DNA from: CAYURP01 sp964447175
GTDB taxonomy: Bacteria > Zixibacteria > MSB-5A5 > SM23-73-2
DNA: 28,911 bases
Assembly: GCA_964447175.1 (NCBI GenBank)
Contig: CAYURP010000034.1
Location: 1 to 28,911, forward strand
Direction: 5' to 3'
In this document: positions 1 through 7,452 of the stretch, in pieces
Layout: each line of letters opens with the position of its first letter
Numbering within the stretch: position 1 is the first letter of the stretch
Notes under the pieces: model-generated
Told to the model about the DNA's origin: nothing
The model's database searches: none
The model's input: the letters and a program-made list of their open reading frames with translations, nothing else
Position numbers and translations under genes: made by a program

Positions 1-2
1 CC

Positions 3-330
3 CATGCTCGCTATGATACACCAGGCACTAAAAAGGTTGTAGTTACCATAGATGCTACTGGCTGCAAGGACTCCTGCGAGGCAGTTATCATCGAACAATC
101 CGTAAAACCGCAGTTGACCTGTTCAGGTGATACCTTGACCTGTGACAGCACCCTGGCATCAGCCAAGGTGATTTCAGATCCCTCTTCTGGAGTTTCATAT
201 TTCTGGACTCCTGCTCCTGTTACTGGTCAGGGAACTGCCCATGCCCGGTATGATACACCAGGCACTAAAAAGGTTGTGGTAACAATAAATGCTACTGGCT
301 GCAAGGACTCTTGCGAGGCAGTTATTACCG
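3..330 (+). repeat. 237-nt (79-residue) tandem repeat, two visible copies
   Basis: Bases 3-93 recur at 240-330 with about a dozen differences; both encode HARYDTPGTKKVVVTI followed by a TGCKDSCEAVI-type segment. The period is a multiple of three and lies inside the truncated secreted protein, so it is an internal domain repeat. The upstream copy number cannot be seen because the window starts inside the first copy. Confidence 0.85.
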
Positions 331-1991
331 AAAACGCTGCCCCGCCGGTATGTTCCATCACCGGGAGCAATGTAGTTTGCGAAGGATCTACTACGGAGTT
401 TTGCGCTACTCCTGGTATGGTCAGTTATTCCTGGAGCGGACCAGGAGGATTCAGCGCTAACACTCAATGTTCTGGCGAAATTAGTGAGGCTGGATATTAT
501 AAGGTATTCATTGAAGATGACAATGGATGCACGAATACCTGTAGTACGGAATTAGTGGTGAACCCCTGTGAGTGCCAGATAAATGCCTTTATCGATACCG
601 TGGATTGCGTGTTCCCAGGCCAGGTGGCTGAGCTTTCAGTTAACTTTGCCAGCAATTGGCCAATTGGTGGATTCAAGCTCTACGTGGAATATGATCCTGC
701 GGTTATGACCTTCCTGAGCATTGAGAGAGGTGATTTGATTAATGACTTCGACGGCTACTGGGACGAGTATGATCACGTTCCCAGATACATATTCCAGTAT
801 TTCGAACACCGGATGCTGCCCTGTGAACAGCAGTGTGAGACTTACAAGATCAAGATTGTGGGCATAGCTGATATGCCAGACGGCTGGATTACCGGACCGC
901 TTGAAGCGGGCCAGGGCGAGTTGCTCAAGTTGAGATTCCAGGTGGCTAAGGACGCCAATCTGCAGGATATGTTCCTACCGGTGAAATGGGAGTTCGATTA
1001 CGACTTTGATCTCAAGGCACCCAGCTTCTCCTCACCAACCGGAGAGACACTGTATGTGGACGTCAACTGGCCCGGTGAAACCAGCGATCCCAATCATAAT
1101 ATCCTACCTCTGGTTTGCTTCACCGACGGAGGAGTAAAGGTTTGCAGCGATGCTTACTGCTGGACCGGAGATCTGAACTTAAACGAGTATCCCTATGAGA
1201 TAGCTGATGGGGTTCTGTATGGTAACTACTTCATATATGGTGACCAGATATTTGACATCAACTATGCCATGCAGCTTTTGGCCAGCGATGTGAATAAGGA
1301 TGGATTCTATCCCAGCATTGCTGATTTCGTGTTCCTGATTCGGATCATCCTGGAGGACATATCCCCCAAGCACAAGCTGGCACCGTCAACAGAATTGGTT
1401 GACGTAACCCTGACTACCCAGGGTAATGTAGTCAATGTGATAAGTAACTCCAACACCAGTATCGGAGCCGGCCTGTATGTATTCAAGCATGCTGGTGAGG
1501 TGGCTAACCTGACTTCGACTTCGGATATGGATCTGAAGTACAACGATGCCAATGGCGAGCTGAGAGTATTGGTGTACAGCTTCGAGGGCAAGAGCATCTC
1601 GGGCGTCACCGATCTGTTCAGCTTTGAGGCTAAGGAAGTTGAGCTGGTGGAGGTAAAGGCTGCAGACTTCTATGGACAAGCTCTGAAGAGCACCATTTCA
1701 ACCAAGGTTCTGCCCACCAGGTTTGCCTTGATGAACAACTATCCCAACCCGTTCAACCTCAACACGAATATAAGTTTCACTATACCGGAGAACTGTCAGA
1801 TCAGCTTGAAGCTATACAATATAGCTGGCCAGTTGGTTAAATCCTTTGGGGGTATTTATCAGGCAGGGAATCATACCATTACCTGGGATGGCACCAATAC
1901 CAGAGGTGAAGAGGTCGCTTCAGGCATCTACTTCTACCGTCTGGTGGCTGGTCAATATCATTGCACCAAGAAAATGGTCTTGATGAAATAA
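3..1991 (+). CDS. Secreted cohesin-like/dockerin-like protein with C-terminal sorting domain (5' partial)
   Basis: The frame is open from the first full codon, so the true start lies upstream and 662 residues are visible. Numbered from position 3, the order is: remnant of one Cys-containing 79-residue repeat; a second copy (TPGTKKVVVTINATGCKDSC); a third Ig/PKD-like segment (CSITGSNVVCEG); a cohesin-like domain from about 195 to 382; a dockerin-like pair at about 388-450 with Ca-loop residues GDLNLN...IAD and DVNKDG...IAD; a linker; and a C-terminal FlgD/type IX-sorting-like domain starting LPTRFALMNNYPNPFN. In known families cohesin and dockerin bind each other and the C-terminal domain directs outer-membrane export or cell-surface attachment. 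A cell-surface or extracellular structural role is inferred; no catalytic domain is visible. The next gene is a paralog. A terminator follows 14 nt after the stop. Confidence 0.85.
   Translation, partial: HARYDTPGTKKVVVTIDATGCKDSCEAVIIEQSVKPQLTCSGDTLTCDSTLASAKVISDPSSGVSYFWTPAPVTGQGTAHARYDTPGTKKVVVTINATGCKDSCEAVITENAAPPVCSITGSNVVCEGSTTEFCATPGMVSYSWSGPGGFSANTQCSGEISEAGYYKVFIEDDNGCTNTCSTELVVNPCECQINAFIDTVDCVFPGQVAELSVNFASNWPIGGFKLYVEYDPAVMTFLSIERGDLINDFDGYWDEYDHVPRYIFQYFEHRMLPCEQQCETYKIKIVGIADMPDGWITGPLEAGQGELLKLRFQVAKDANLQDMFLPVKWEFDYDFDLKAPSFSSPTGETLYVDVNWPGETSDPNHNILPLVCFTDGGVKVCSDAYCWTGDLNLNEYPYEIADGVLYGNYFIYGDQIFDINYAMQLLASDVNKDGFYPSIADFVFLIRIILEDISPKHKLAPSTELVDVTLTTQGNVVNVISNSNTSIGAGLYVFKHAGEVANLTSTSDMDLKYNDANGELRVLVYSFEGKSISGVTDLFSFEAKEVELVEVKAADFYGQALKSTISTKVLPTRFALMNNYPNPFNLNTNISFTIPENCQISLKLYNIAGQLVKSFGGIYQAGNHTITWDGTNTRGEEVASGIYFYRLVAGQYHCTKKMVLMK
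597..1991 (+). repeat. 1.4-kb direct repeat, copy 1 (paralogous 3' halves)
   Basis: This stretch, from TVDCVFPG to the stop codon, is strongly similar at DNA and protein level to 2996-4393. The two copies are 1395 and 1398 nt, differing by a single codon in total. Whole runs such as the dockerin-like segment are nearly identical. It represents duplication of the cohesin-like, dockerin-like and sorting modules onto two different N-termini. Confidence 0.85.
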
Positions 1992-2005
1992 ATTCGCGGG
2001 CAAGA

Positions 2006-2046
2006 AAAAGGAGCTTTAACTACACAGGTCAAAGCTCCTTTTGTAA
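2006..2046 (+). terminator. Intrinsic terminator after first secreted protein
   Basis: Twelve-base arms AAAAGGAGCTTT (2006-2017) and AAAGCTCCTTTT (2031-2042) enclose a 13-nt loop. The hairpin starts 14 nt after the stop codon and the T-rich tail fits plus-strand termination. The symmetrical A/T ends could make it work in both directions. Confidence 0.8.
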
Positions 2047-2110
2047 TAAAAGAGGTTAATCGGGAAATAAAAAGACAATTTCACTAAACTGGAGAATCCA
2101 GGAGTAAAAA

Positions 2111-4393
2111 ATGAAACGGATCCTTTTACTTCTTGGAGGAGTTTTATTATGTCTTTTGGGATCTGCTAATGCACAGATCGATTCAGTTTATCTCACCGCC
2201 GATAGTGGTCTGGGAGTCGTTGGAAATACTATCTTTATGCATCCCTTAGGTGGTGGAGATGTGAAGATAGCGATCAACTGCTACAACGAAAGAGCCTTGG
2301 CAGCACTGGTCTATCCTTTTGTTGAAACTTGCCATTATACAGATTTGGATCCAACCAAAAACAATGGGGGAGCAATCCCAAAATGCTATCTTGGGGGAAG
2401 GGTTGAGCAGATAAACTGGGGAGTTATGGCATTAAACTTAAATCTGTGGCCAACTAACCACCTGTTTCTTTTAGGTGCAACTGCGATGATGGAGCCACCT
2501 CTGATGCCAGGTGACGGATATATCGCCAAAATGACCTTTACCATGCCCTTTGGCTCGCCGGATACCTGTATCTGCATTGATAAGGAAATATCCTCATTTT
2601 ACATGATGACCCATGTGGACACACTCGCTATTGGCTACACTCCTCATTTCACAGCCAGGTGTTTCCCCATCAAAAGGAAAGCCCCTACTCCTCCGGTTAT
2701 CAACTGTCCTGCTGCTGTTACCGGTTACACCGAGGCTTCGGTTTCATACTATGTTACAGCCATTGATCCGGAAGGAGATGAAATTAATCCTAACGCAAAT
2801 GTCTTTTTCCGCGGCACCGGCTGCGGTACATTGAGCATCACCGGCAGCAATCCATGGAATGTAAACTTCAACACCACAGGCTGCACGCCTGGTGATTATA
2901 TGGTCTGCGTGGAGATATTTGATGAGTTCAGCGTGGCTGAAACCTGTTGTACAATGATTACCCTGGAGTCCTTTTACGCAGTAGTCACCATCGGCACCGT
3001 GGACTGCGTGTTCCCGGGTGACGTGGCTGAGGTTCCGGTCAACATCTTCAGCGCAGTGGACATCGGTGGACTCAAGCTCTATATCGAGTATGATCCTACT
3101 GTGATGACCTTCCTATATGTTGAGAGAGGCGACCTGATCGATGACTTTGATGGCTACTGGGATGAGTACGAACATTCCAAAAAGTACTTCTTCCAGTACT
3201 TCGAGTCTCGTGTGCTACCTTGTGGACAGCAGTGCGAGACCTATAAGATCAAGATCATTGGTATTGCTGACATGCCGGATGGATGGGTCACCGGACCGCT
3301 TCTGGCTGGCGAGGGTGAGCTATTGAAGCTCAGATTTAAGGTAGCCAGAGATGCCAACCTGCAGGATCTGCTGTTGCCGGTGAAGTTTGAGTTTGACTAC
3401 GACTTCGATCTCAAAGCACCCAGCTTCTCGTCTGCAACAGGAGAGTCTCTGTATGTGGATGTGGACTGGCCTGGCGAGACCGGCGATCCCAACCATGCCA
3501 TCTTCAATATCGTCACCTTTGAGGATGGTGGGGTCAAGGTTTGCAGCGATGCTTACTGCTGGACTGGCGACCTGAACTTAAACGAGTATCCTTACGAAAT
3601 CGCTGATGCAGTTCTGTATGCCAACTACTTCATCTATGGCGATGAGGTGTTTGACATCAACTACCAAATGCAGCTTCTGGCCAGCGATGTGAATCAGGAT
3701 GGATTCTATCCCAGCATTGCTGACTTCGTGTTTTTGATTCGGATTATCCTGGAGGATATATCACCCAAACATGAGTTGGAACCAACTACTGAGAAGGTCA
3801 ATGTAAATGTGGTTATCCGGAATGATTCGGTCGAAGTAAAAAACTTTTGCAATGACAGTATCGGAGCAGAACTATATGTGTTCAAACATTCAGGTGAGAT
3901 CAAAAACCTGACTTTACACACTGATATGGACATGAAATATTACGATGCCAACGGTGAACTTAGAATACTATTATATAGCTTTGAGGGCAAGAGCATCCCT
4001 GTTGGCATCACCGACCTGTTCAGTTTTGAGGCTAAGGAAGTTGAGCTGGTGGAGGTAAGGGCTGCTGACTTCTATGGACAAGCCCTGAAGAGCATAATTT
4101 CAACTAAGGTTTTACCCACCAGGTTTGCTTTAATGAACAACTATCCTAACCCCTTCAACCTCAACACAAATATAGGCCTTGCCATACCTGAAGACTGCCA
4201 GGTCAGCTTGAAGCTCTACAACATTGCTGGCCAACTGGTTAAGGCTTATGAGGGTGCATACGAGACTGGCAATCATACCATTACCTGGGATGGCACCAAT
4301 ACCGGAGGTGAAGAGGTCGCCTCAGGCATCTACTTCTACCGTCTGGTAGCTGGCCAATATCATTGCACCAAGAAGATGGTTCTGATGAAATAA
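2111..4393 (+). CDS. Secreted cohesin-like/dockerin-like protein with C-terminal sorting domain
   Basis: This is a complete 760-residue protein. Residues 1-22 are a signal peptide (basic start, Leu-rich core, cleavage likely after SANA). Residues 23-190 form a Cys-containing segment I cannot assign. Residues 195-287 look Ig/cadherin-like (AIDPEGDEINPNAN). Residues 290-478 are cohesin-like (GGLKLYIEYDP). Residues 484-550 are dockerin-like, with loops GDLNLN...IAD and DVNQDG...IAD. Residues 668-760 are an NNYPNPFN-type sorting/FlgD-like domain ending KKMVLMK. The ATG is preceded by CCAGGAGT, a good SD. The last 465 residues are paralogous to the upstream gene, whereas the N-terminus is unrelated to what is visible there. 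A surface or secreted scaffold role is inferred; no enzyme motif was found. Confidence 0.88.
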   Translation: MKRILLLLGGVLLCLLGSANAQIDSVYLTADSGLGVVGNTIFMHPLGGGDVKIAINCYNERALAALVYPFVETCHYTDLDPTKNNGGAIPKCYLGGRVEQINWGVMALNLNLWPTNHLFLLGATAMMEPPLMPGDGYIAKMTFTMPFGSPDTCICIDKEISSFYMMTHVDTLAIGYTPHFTARCFPIKRKAPTPPVINCPAAVTGYTEASVSYYVTAIDPEGDEINPNANVFFRGTGCGTLSITGSNPWNVNFNTTGCTPGDYMVCVEIFDEFSVAETCCTMITLESFYAVVTIGTVDCVFPGDVAEVPVNIFSAVDIGGLKLYIEYDPTVMTFLYVERGDLIDDFDGYWDEYEHSKKYFFQYFESRVLPCGQQCETYKIKIIGIADMPDGWVTGPLLAGEGELLKLRFKVARDANLQDLLLPVKFEFDYDFDLKAPSFSSATGESLYVDVDWPGETGDPNHAIFNIVTFEDGGVKVCSDAYCWTGDLNLNEYPYEIADAVLYANYFIYGDEVFDINYQMQLLASDVNQDGFYPSIADFVFLIRIILEDISPKHELEPTTEKVNVNVVIRNDSVEVKNFCNDSIGAELYVFKHSGEIKNLTLHTDMDMKYYDANGELRILLYSFEGKSIPVGITDLFSFEAKEVELVEVRAADFYGQALKSIISTKVLPTRFALMNNYPNPFNLNTNIGLAIPEDCQVSLKLYNIAGQLVKAYEGAYETGNHTITWDGTNTGGEEVASGIYFYRLVAGQYHCTKKMVLMK
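2996..4393 (+). repeat. 1.4-kb direct repeat, copy 2
   Basis: This is the second copy of the segment at 597-1991, in the same orientation and reaching exactly to the stop codon. Divergence is mostly at silent positions in the cohesin and dockerin parts and greater in the linker near codons 560-605, as expected of an older duplication under protein-level constraint. Confidence 0.85.
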
Positions 4394-4414
4394 AACTAAC
4401 ACCAGATTGCAACC

Positions 4415-4450
4415 AAAAAGGAGTGGTGATAACACCACTCCTTTTTATTT
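4415..4450 (+). terminator. Strong intrinsic terminator after second secreted protein
   Basis: A perfect 14-bp stem has arms AAAAAGGAGTGGTG (4415-4428) and CACCACTCCTTTTT (4433-4446) around an ATAA loop. A T-rich tail follows, and the stem starts 21 nt after the stop codon. Confidence 0.92.
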
Positions 4451-4516
4451 AACCTAATAAAAGAAAGTTTGTTACATCGGGCATAGAATCTGACGCTACA
4501 GATTGTACACCATAGG

Positions 4517-4542
4517 GTAGGACAAGGTCTCCTGACCTTGTC
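4517..4542 (+). repeat. REP-like unit: GTAG plus 9-bp perfect palindrome
   Basis: GTAG at 4517-4520 is followed by arms GACAAGGTC and GACCTTGTC (4521-4529 and 4534-4542) with loop TCCT. It has no T-run, so it is not a typical terminator. Confidence 0.75.
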
Positions 4543-4619
4543 AATATGGTTCTGGGTCCCAGTTGGTTGGGCAATTGTCATCATGACCCGTTCCGGGGAT
4601 TTGCCCAACTTTAAAAACA

Positions 4620-4647
4620 TGGTGGCGGAAATCCAATTCCGCCACCA
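4620..4647. repeat. 11-bp perfect palindrome (GGTGGCGGAA type)
   Basis: Arms TGGTGGCGGAA (4620-4630) and TTCCGCCACCA (4637-4647) flank a 6-nt loop. The right arm and its flank (CAATTCCGCCACCAACG, 4634-4650) recur with one change at 4912-4928. Confidence 0.75.
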
Positions 4648-4657
4648 ACGAATTTAA

Positions 4658-4683
4658 TTCTGGGTCAAAAGACCCAGAACTAC
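4658..4683 (-). repeat. REP-like unit: GTAG plus 9-bp perfect palindrome
   Basis: Arms TTCTGGGTC (4658-4666) and GACCCAGAA (4671-4679) enclose AAAA. CTAC at 4680-4683 gives GTAG at the foot on the minus strand. The left arm also occurs alone at 4550-4558, and the flank ATTTAATTCTG is shared with the unit at 5026. Confidence 0.75.
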
Positions 4684-4979
4684 CCATTGGCTCATAGGTT
4701 GCCAGCCAGGCCAGATTGACAACCTTTGATACAGTGATGAATCCAGTGAATTGTATAGCGGAAACCTATAGGATACCATGGTTTTGGTGGGACAGGCTTT
4801 TCCGCCTGAGGTGGATCTGCCTAAGGCATGACCAGCCTATCCAGGACAGATAGAAATGTTTGTCCTACATATGAAGAGCGGTGGAAATCACCGGGTAAAG
4901 GATCTTGACGACAATTCCACCACCAACGTATGGATTTTATTTGTCTAACCACCAATTACCAATCAACCATCTACAAACA

Positions 4980-5004
4980 GGGCGAAGATGAACTTCGCCC
5001 CTAC
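4980..5004 (-). repeat. REP-like unit: GTAG plus 8-bp perfect palindrome
   Basis: Arms GGGCGAAG (4980-4987) and CTTCGCCC (4993-5000) enclose ATGAA. CTAC at 5001-5004 supplies GTAG on the minus strand. Confidence 0.75.
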
Positions 5005-5025
5005 GCGATTCTGATATTTAATTCT

Positions 5026-5045
5026 GCGGGATAAATCTCCGCTAC
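5026..5045 (-). repeat. REP-like unit: GTAG plus imperfect palindrome
   Basis: On the minus strand GTAG is followed by CGGAGAT, a TT loop and ATCCCG, giving six pairs with one bulged A. It shares its ATTTAATTCTG flank (5016-5026) with the unit at 4658. Confidence 0.55.
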
Positions 5046-5052
5046 ACATAGA

Positions 5053-5069
5053 GGAGCCTTTATGGCTCC
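5053..5069. repeat. 6-bp palindrome upstream of the penicillin-binding protein gene
   Basis: Arms GGAGCC (5053-5058) and GGCTCC (5064-5069) surround TTTAT. It is the last hairpin before the gene at 5146. It lacks the GTAG foot and could be an operator or leader hairpin instead of a REP unit. Confidence 0.5.
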
Positions 5070-5145
5070 GATCATATATTCATATGAGGAGTTATGATAA
5101 TCAAAATTTAGCTTGACTCGTAGACTTTAAAGGATTTACTTTTAA

Positions 5146-7314
5146 ATGAAGATGCAGTTTTTAAGAAAAATCGGATTAGATAAAATTAAATTAAATAAAA
5201 AGAAGGTCACCCTTCTCCTCGTTCTTCTCATTGCTCTTATTTTGATCTTGGTCATCTGGAAGACCTATGATATCTACCGAAAGGACCTACCCTCTTTAGC
5301 CCAGCTTCACAATATCGAACCTAATCTAATCACCAAACTCTACTCTGCGGATGGAAAACTCATCCAGGAGTTTTATTCTGAGAGAAGGATATACGTTCCG
5401 TTAAGGAAAATGCCCCGACCCTTCATAGATGCACTTCTAGCAGTGGAGGACAGAAAATTCTACGATCACTGGGGGGTCAACACATATGCCATACTCAGGG
5501 CTTTCTGGGCTAATTTGACTCACTTCAGAATAGTTCAGGGTGCCAGCACCATAACCCAGCAACTGTCCAGAACCTTGTTTCTGACCCAGGAGAAAACCAT
5601 TTCCCGAAAGATCAAGGAAGCTCTCACCGCTATAAAAATAGAGCGGACCTATTCCAAAGATGAAATCCTGGAGATGTATATTAACCAATGTTACTTTGGC
5701 AAGGGAGCTTACGGAATCCAGTCAGCAGCACAGATCTATTTCAACAAGGAGATAGAGGATTTAACCATATCCGATTGTGCTGTTTTGGTGGGTCTTCTCA
5801 AAGCACCGGGCAGGTATTCCCCGGTGGAGTATCCTCACCTGGCTCTTTTCAGACGCAATTTAGTTTTGAACTCCATGAGGGATTTCGGGGAAATTTCCAG
5901 TTCCTTTTGTGACAGTCTAAAAAAACTCCCCCTGGAGATAAATCTGAAACCCGAAACCACAGGAAATGCACCTCATTTTGCTGAGATGATCCGGCGGTAT
6001 CTTCTGAGCAAGTACGGGGAAAAAGAACTTTACGGGGGAGGCCTTTCAATTTATACCACCCTGAAGCTGGATTTACAACAACGCGCTGAAAGCCTGTTAT
6101 ATGCAGAGATAGATAACTGGCAGAAAACCATTGAGACTACCCATTCCTTAAAAGATACTCAGTATACAACCAGCATCCCGGACACTGTGGAGGGTTCAAC
6201 CGGCAGTTTAACTGTTTACAAAAAGCTTCAAGGGGCATTAGTAGCTCTGGATAACAAGACCGGGGATCTCCTGGCTATGGTGGGAGGAAGAGATTTTGAA
6301 AAGAGCGAATGGAACAGGGCAGTTCAAGCTACCCGTCAGCCGGGGTCAGCTTTTAAGGTTTTTGTATTCACAGCAGCCATTGACAATGGATTTAAGCCCT
6401 CGGATATAATCTACGACACTCCCATAATCTTAATCGGAGATGATGGCAAGGAATGGTCACCTGAGAATTTCGATAAAATTTTTCGAGGTCCTGTTACCTT
6501 AAGGGAGGGTTTAATGCATTCCATCAACCTGGTTTCAGCCAAACTGGTGCAAAAGGTTACTCCTCACCAGGTAGCTTTTTATGCTAAGAGTTTAGGTCTT
6601 AAAACGCCAATTAATCCGGTTCCCTCCCTGGCACTGGGAACATCAGAGGTAACTTTACTTCAGCTGACCGACGCTTATTCCATTTTCCCCAACCACGGGA
6701 TAAAAGTAGAACCAAGATTTATCACCAAAGTTACTGACCGCTTTGGCAACATTCTGGAGGAAAATCCAATTAAAAAAGAGGAAGTATTATCTGCACAGAC
6801 AGCTTACATTATGACCAGCATGCTACAGACAGTAATAGATAACGAACACGGTACCGGATTCGGGGCAAGAAAAAGAGGATTTTCGCGTCCTGCTGGTGGC
6901 AAAACCGGAACCACGGATATGTGCACTGATAACTGGTTTATTGGATTTACCCCTCAGATCACCACCGGAGTCTGGATAGGTTTTGATGACAAGACCCCTG
7001 TTGGTGACAACATCACCGGCGCTCATACAGCTCTGCCCGTCTGGGCGGATTTCATGATGTTTGCTCACCAGGATCTCCCGGATGAGGAATTTGAGATTCC
7101 TGAAGGTATTTATTTCAGAACCGTTTGCGTGGAATCCGGCGAGCTGGCAACTGACAAATGCCACAGGGTAATCACAGACGTCTTCACCGAAAAGACCCTA
7201 CCCCAGGAATACTGCCATCTTCATCCGGGTAAACCCCTTCCCCCTTCTCTGGATGATGTGAAATTCCGGGTGGTAGAGAAAAGCCCAGAAAAAAAACAAA
7301 GACTCCACTTTTAA
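5146..7314 (+). CDS. Bifunctional class A penicillin-binding protein (PBP1A family)
   Basis: This enzyme builds peptidoglycan from lipid II by glycosyl transfer and then cross-links peptides by transpeptidation, outside the cytoplasmic membrane. The 722 residues show a cytoplasmic basic N-terminus, one membrane anchor (about 21-38), a GT51 domain with catalytic Glu101 in EDRKFYDHWG and the QGASTITQQL motif (131-140), and a transpeptidase domain with SxxK at Ser401-Lys404 (PGSAFK), SxN at 459-461 (SIN) and KTG at 586-588. A Cys/His-containing tail (about 655-700) is common in this family. The start follows AAAGGA by 11 nt, a long spacing, but the next ATG is only two codons on. It stands alone between a palindrome-rich gap and a convergent operon. 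pbpA/mrcA-type naming is possible but not decidable here. Confidence 0.96.
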   Translation: MKMQFLRKIGLDKIKLNKKKVTLLLVLLIALILILVIWKTYDIYRKDLPSLAQLHNIEPNLITKLYSADGKLIQEFYSERRIYVPLRKMPRPFIDALLAVEDRKFYDHWGVNTYAILRAFWANLTHFRIVQGASTITQQLSRTLFLTQEKTISRKIKEALTAIKIERTYSKDEILEMYINQCYFGKGAYGIQSAAQIYFNKEIEDLTISDCAVLVGLLKAPGRYSPVEYPHLALFRRNLVLNSMRDFGEISSSFCDSLKKLPLEINLKPETTGNAPHFAEMIRRYLLSKYGEKELYGGGLSIYTTLKLDLQQRAESLLYAEIDNWQKTIETTHSLKDTQYTTSIPDTVEGSTGSLTVYKKLQGALVALDNKTGDLLAMVGGRDFEKSEWNRAVQATRQPGSAFKVFVFTAAIDNGFKPSDIIYDTPIILIGDDGKEWSPENFDKIFRGPVTLREGLMHSINLVSAKLVQKVTPHQVAFYAKSLGLKTPINPVPSLALGTSEVTLLQLTDAYSIFPNHGIKVEPRFITKVTDRFGNILEENPIKKEEVLSAQTAYIMTSMLQTVIDNEHGTGFGARKRGFSRPAGGKTGTTDMCTDNWFIGFTPQITTGVWIGFDDKTPVGDNITGAHTALPVWADFMMFAHQDLPDEEFEIPEGIYFRTVCVESGELATDKCHRVITDVFTEKTLPQEYCHLHPGKPLPPSLDDVKFRVVEKSPEKKQRLHF

Positions 7315-7452
7315 ATTGAACTAAAAAATTATCAAAAAAGAAATCTATAAAACATTATAAATCCCTTAAAGTAAAAGGTCAAAAGTTTTATCTAATACAT
7401 TGAAGTGTAATGAGTTATATTATAGTTTATTGATGCTGCCCAGCAGTAATTT
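7315..7452. other. Convergent intergenic gap, AT-rich
   Basis: Two stop codons face each other across 138 nt. The only notable structure is TGCTG (7434-7438), CC, CAGCA (7441-7445) followed by TAATTTTTAATTT, a weak candidate terminator for the plus-strand gene. No clear terminator for the minus-strand operon was seen. Confidence 0.4.

Larger units (their letters stand above)
4487..5069. repeat. Cluster of REP-like intergenic palindromes
   Basis: This stretch fills most of the 752-nt gap between the secreted protein and the penicillin-binding protein and holds no credible gene. It contains about ten hairpin-forming units in under 600 nt. The clearest are listed separately. Five have GTAG directly at the foot of the hairpin on one strand (4517 on plus; 4680, 4865, 5001 and 5042 read as CTAC on plus). 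Weaker hairpins lie at 4566-4609 (arms GTTGGGCAA and TTGCCCAAC, 26-nt loop), 4696-4725 (AGGTTG and CAACCT), 4793-4808 (CAGGC and GCCTG) and 4879-4893 (CGGTG and CACCG). A GTAG foot plus palindrome is the known signature of REP elements mobilised by RAYT-type Y1 transposases; assigning these to that class is inference. Confidence 0.7.

Noticed and set aside
4396..4620. 74-residue minus-strand reading frame in the intergenic gap
   Set aside because: It runs through the terminator hairpin and REP-like palindromes, has no SD and no recognisable protein features.
4487..5069. CRISPR array
   Set aside because: Units differ in sequence and spacing and are palindromes; there is no constant direct repeat with unique spacers and no cas gene.
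5113..5141. TTGACT with TTACTT 17 nt downstream as promoter of the penicillin-binding protein gene
   Set aside because: The transcript would start at or after the ATG and exclude the AAAGGA site, so the spacing makes little sense.
7315..7452. tRNA or small RNA gene in the convergent gap
   Set aside because: AT-rich with no cloverleaf, no CCA end and only a weak five-base hairpin.
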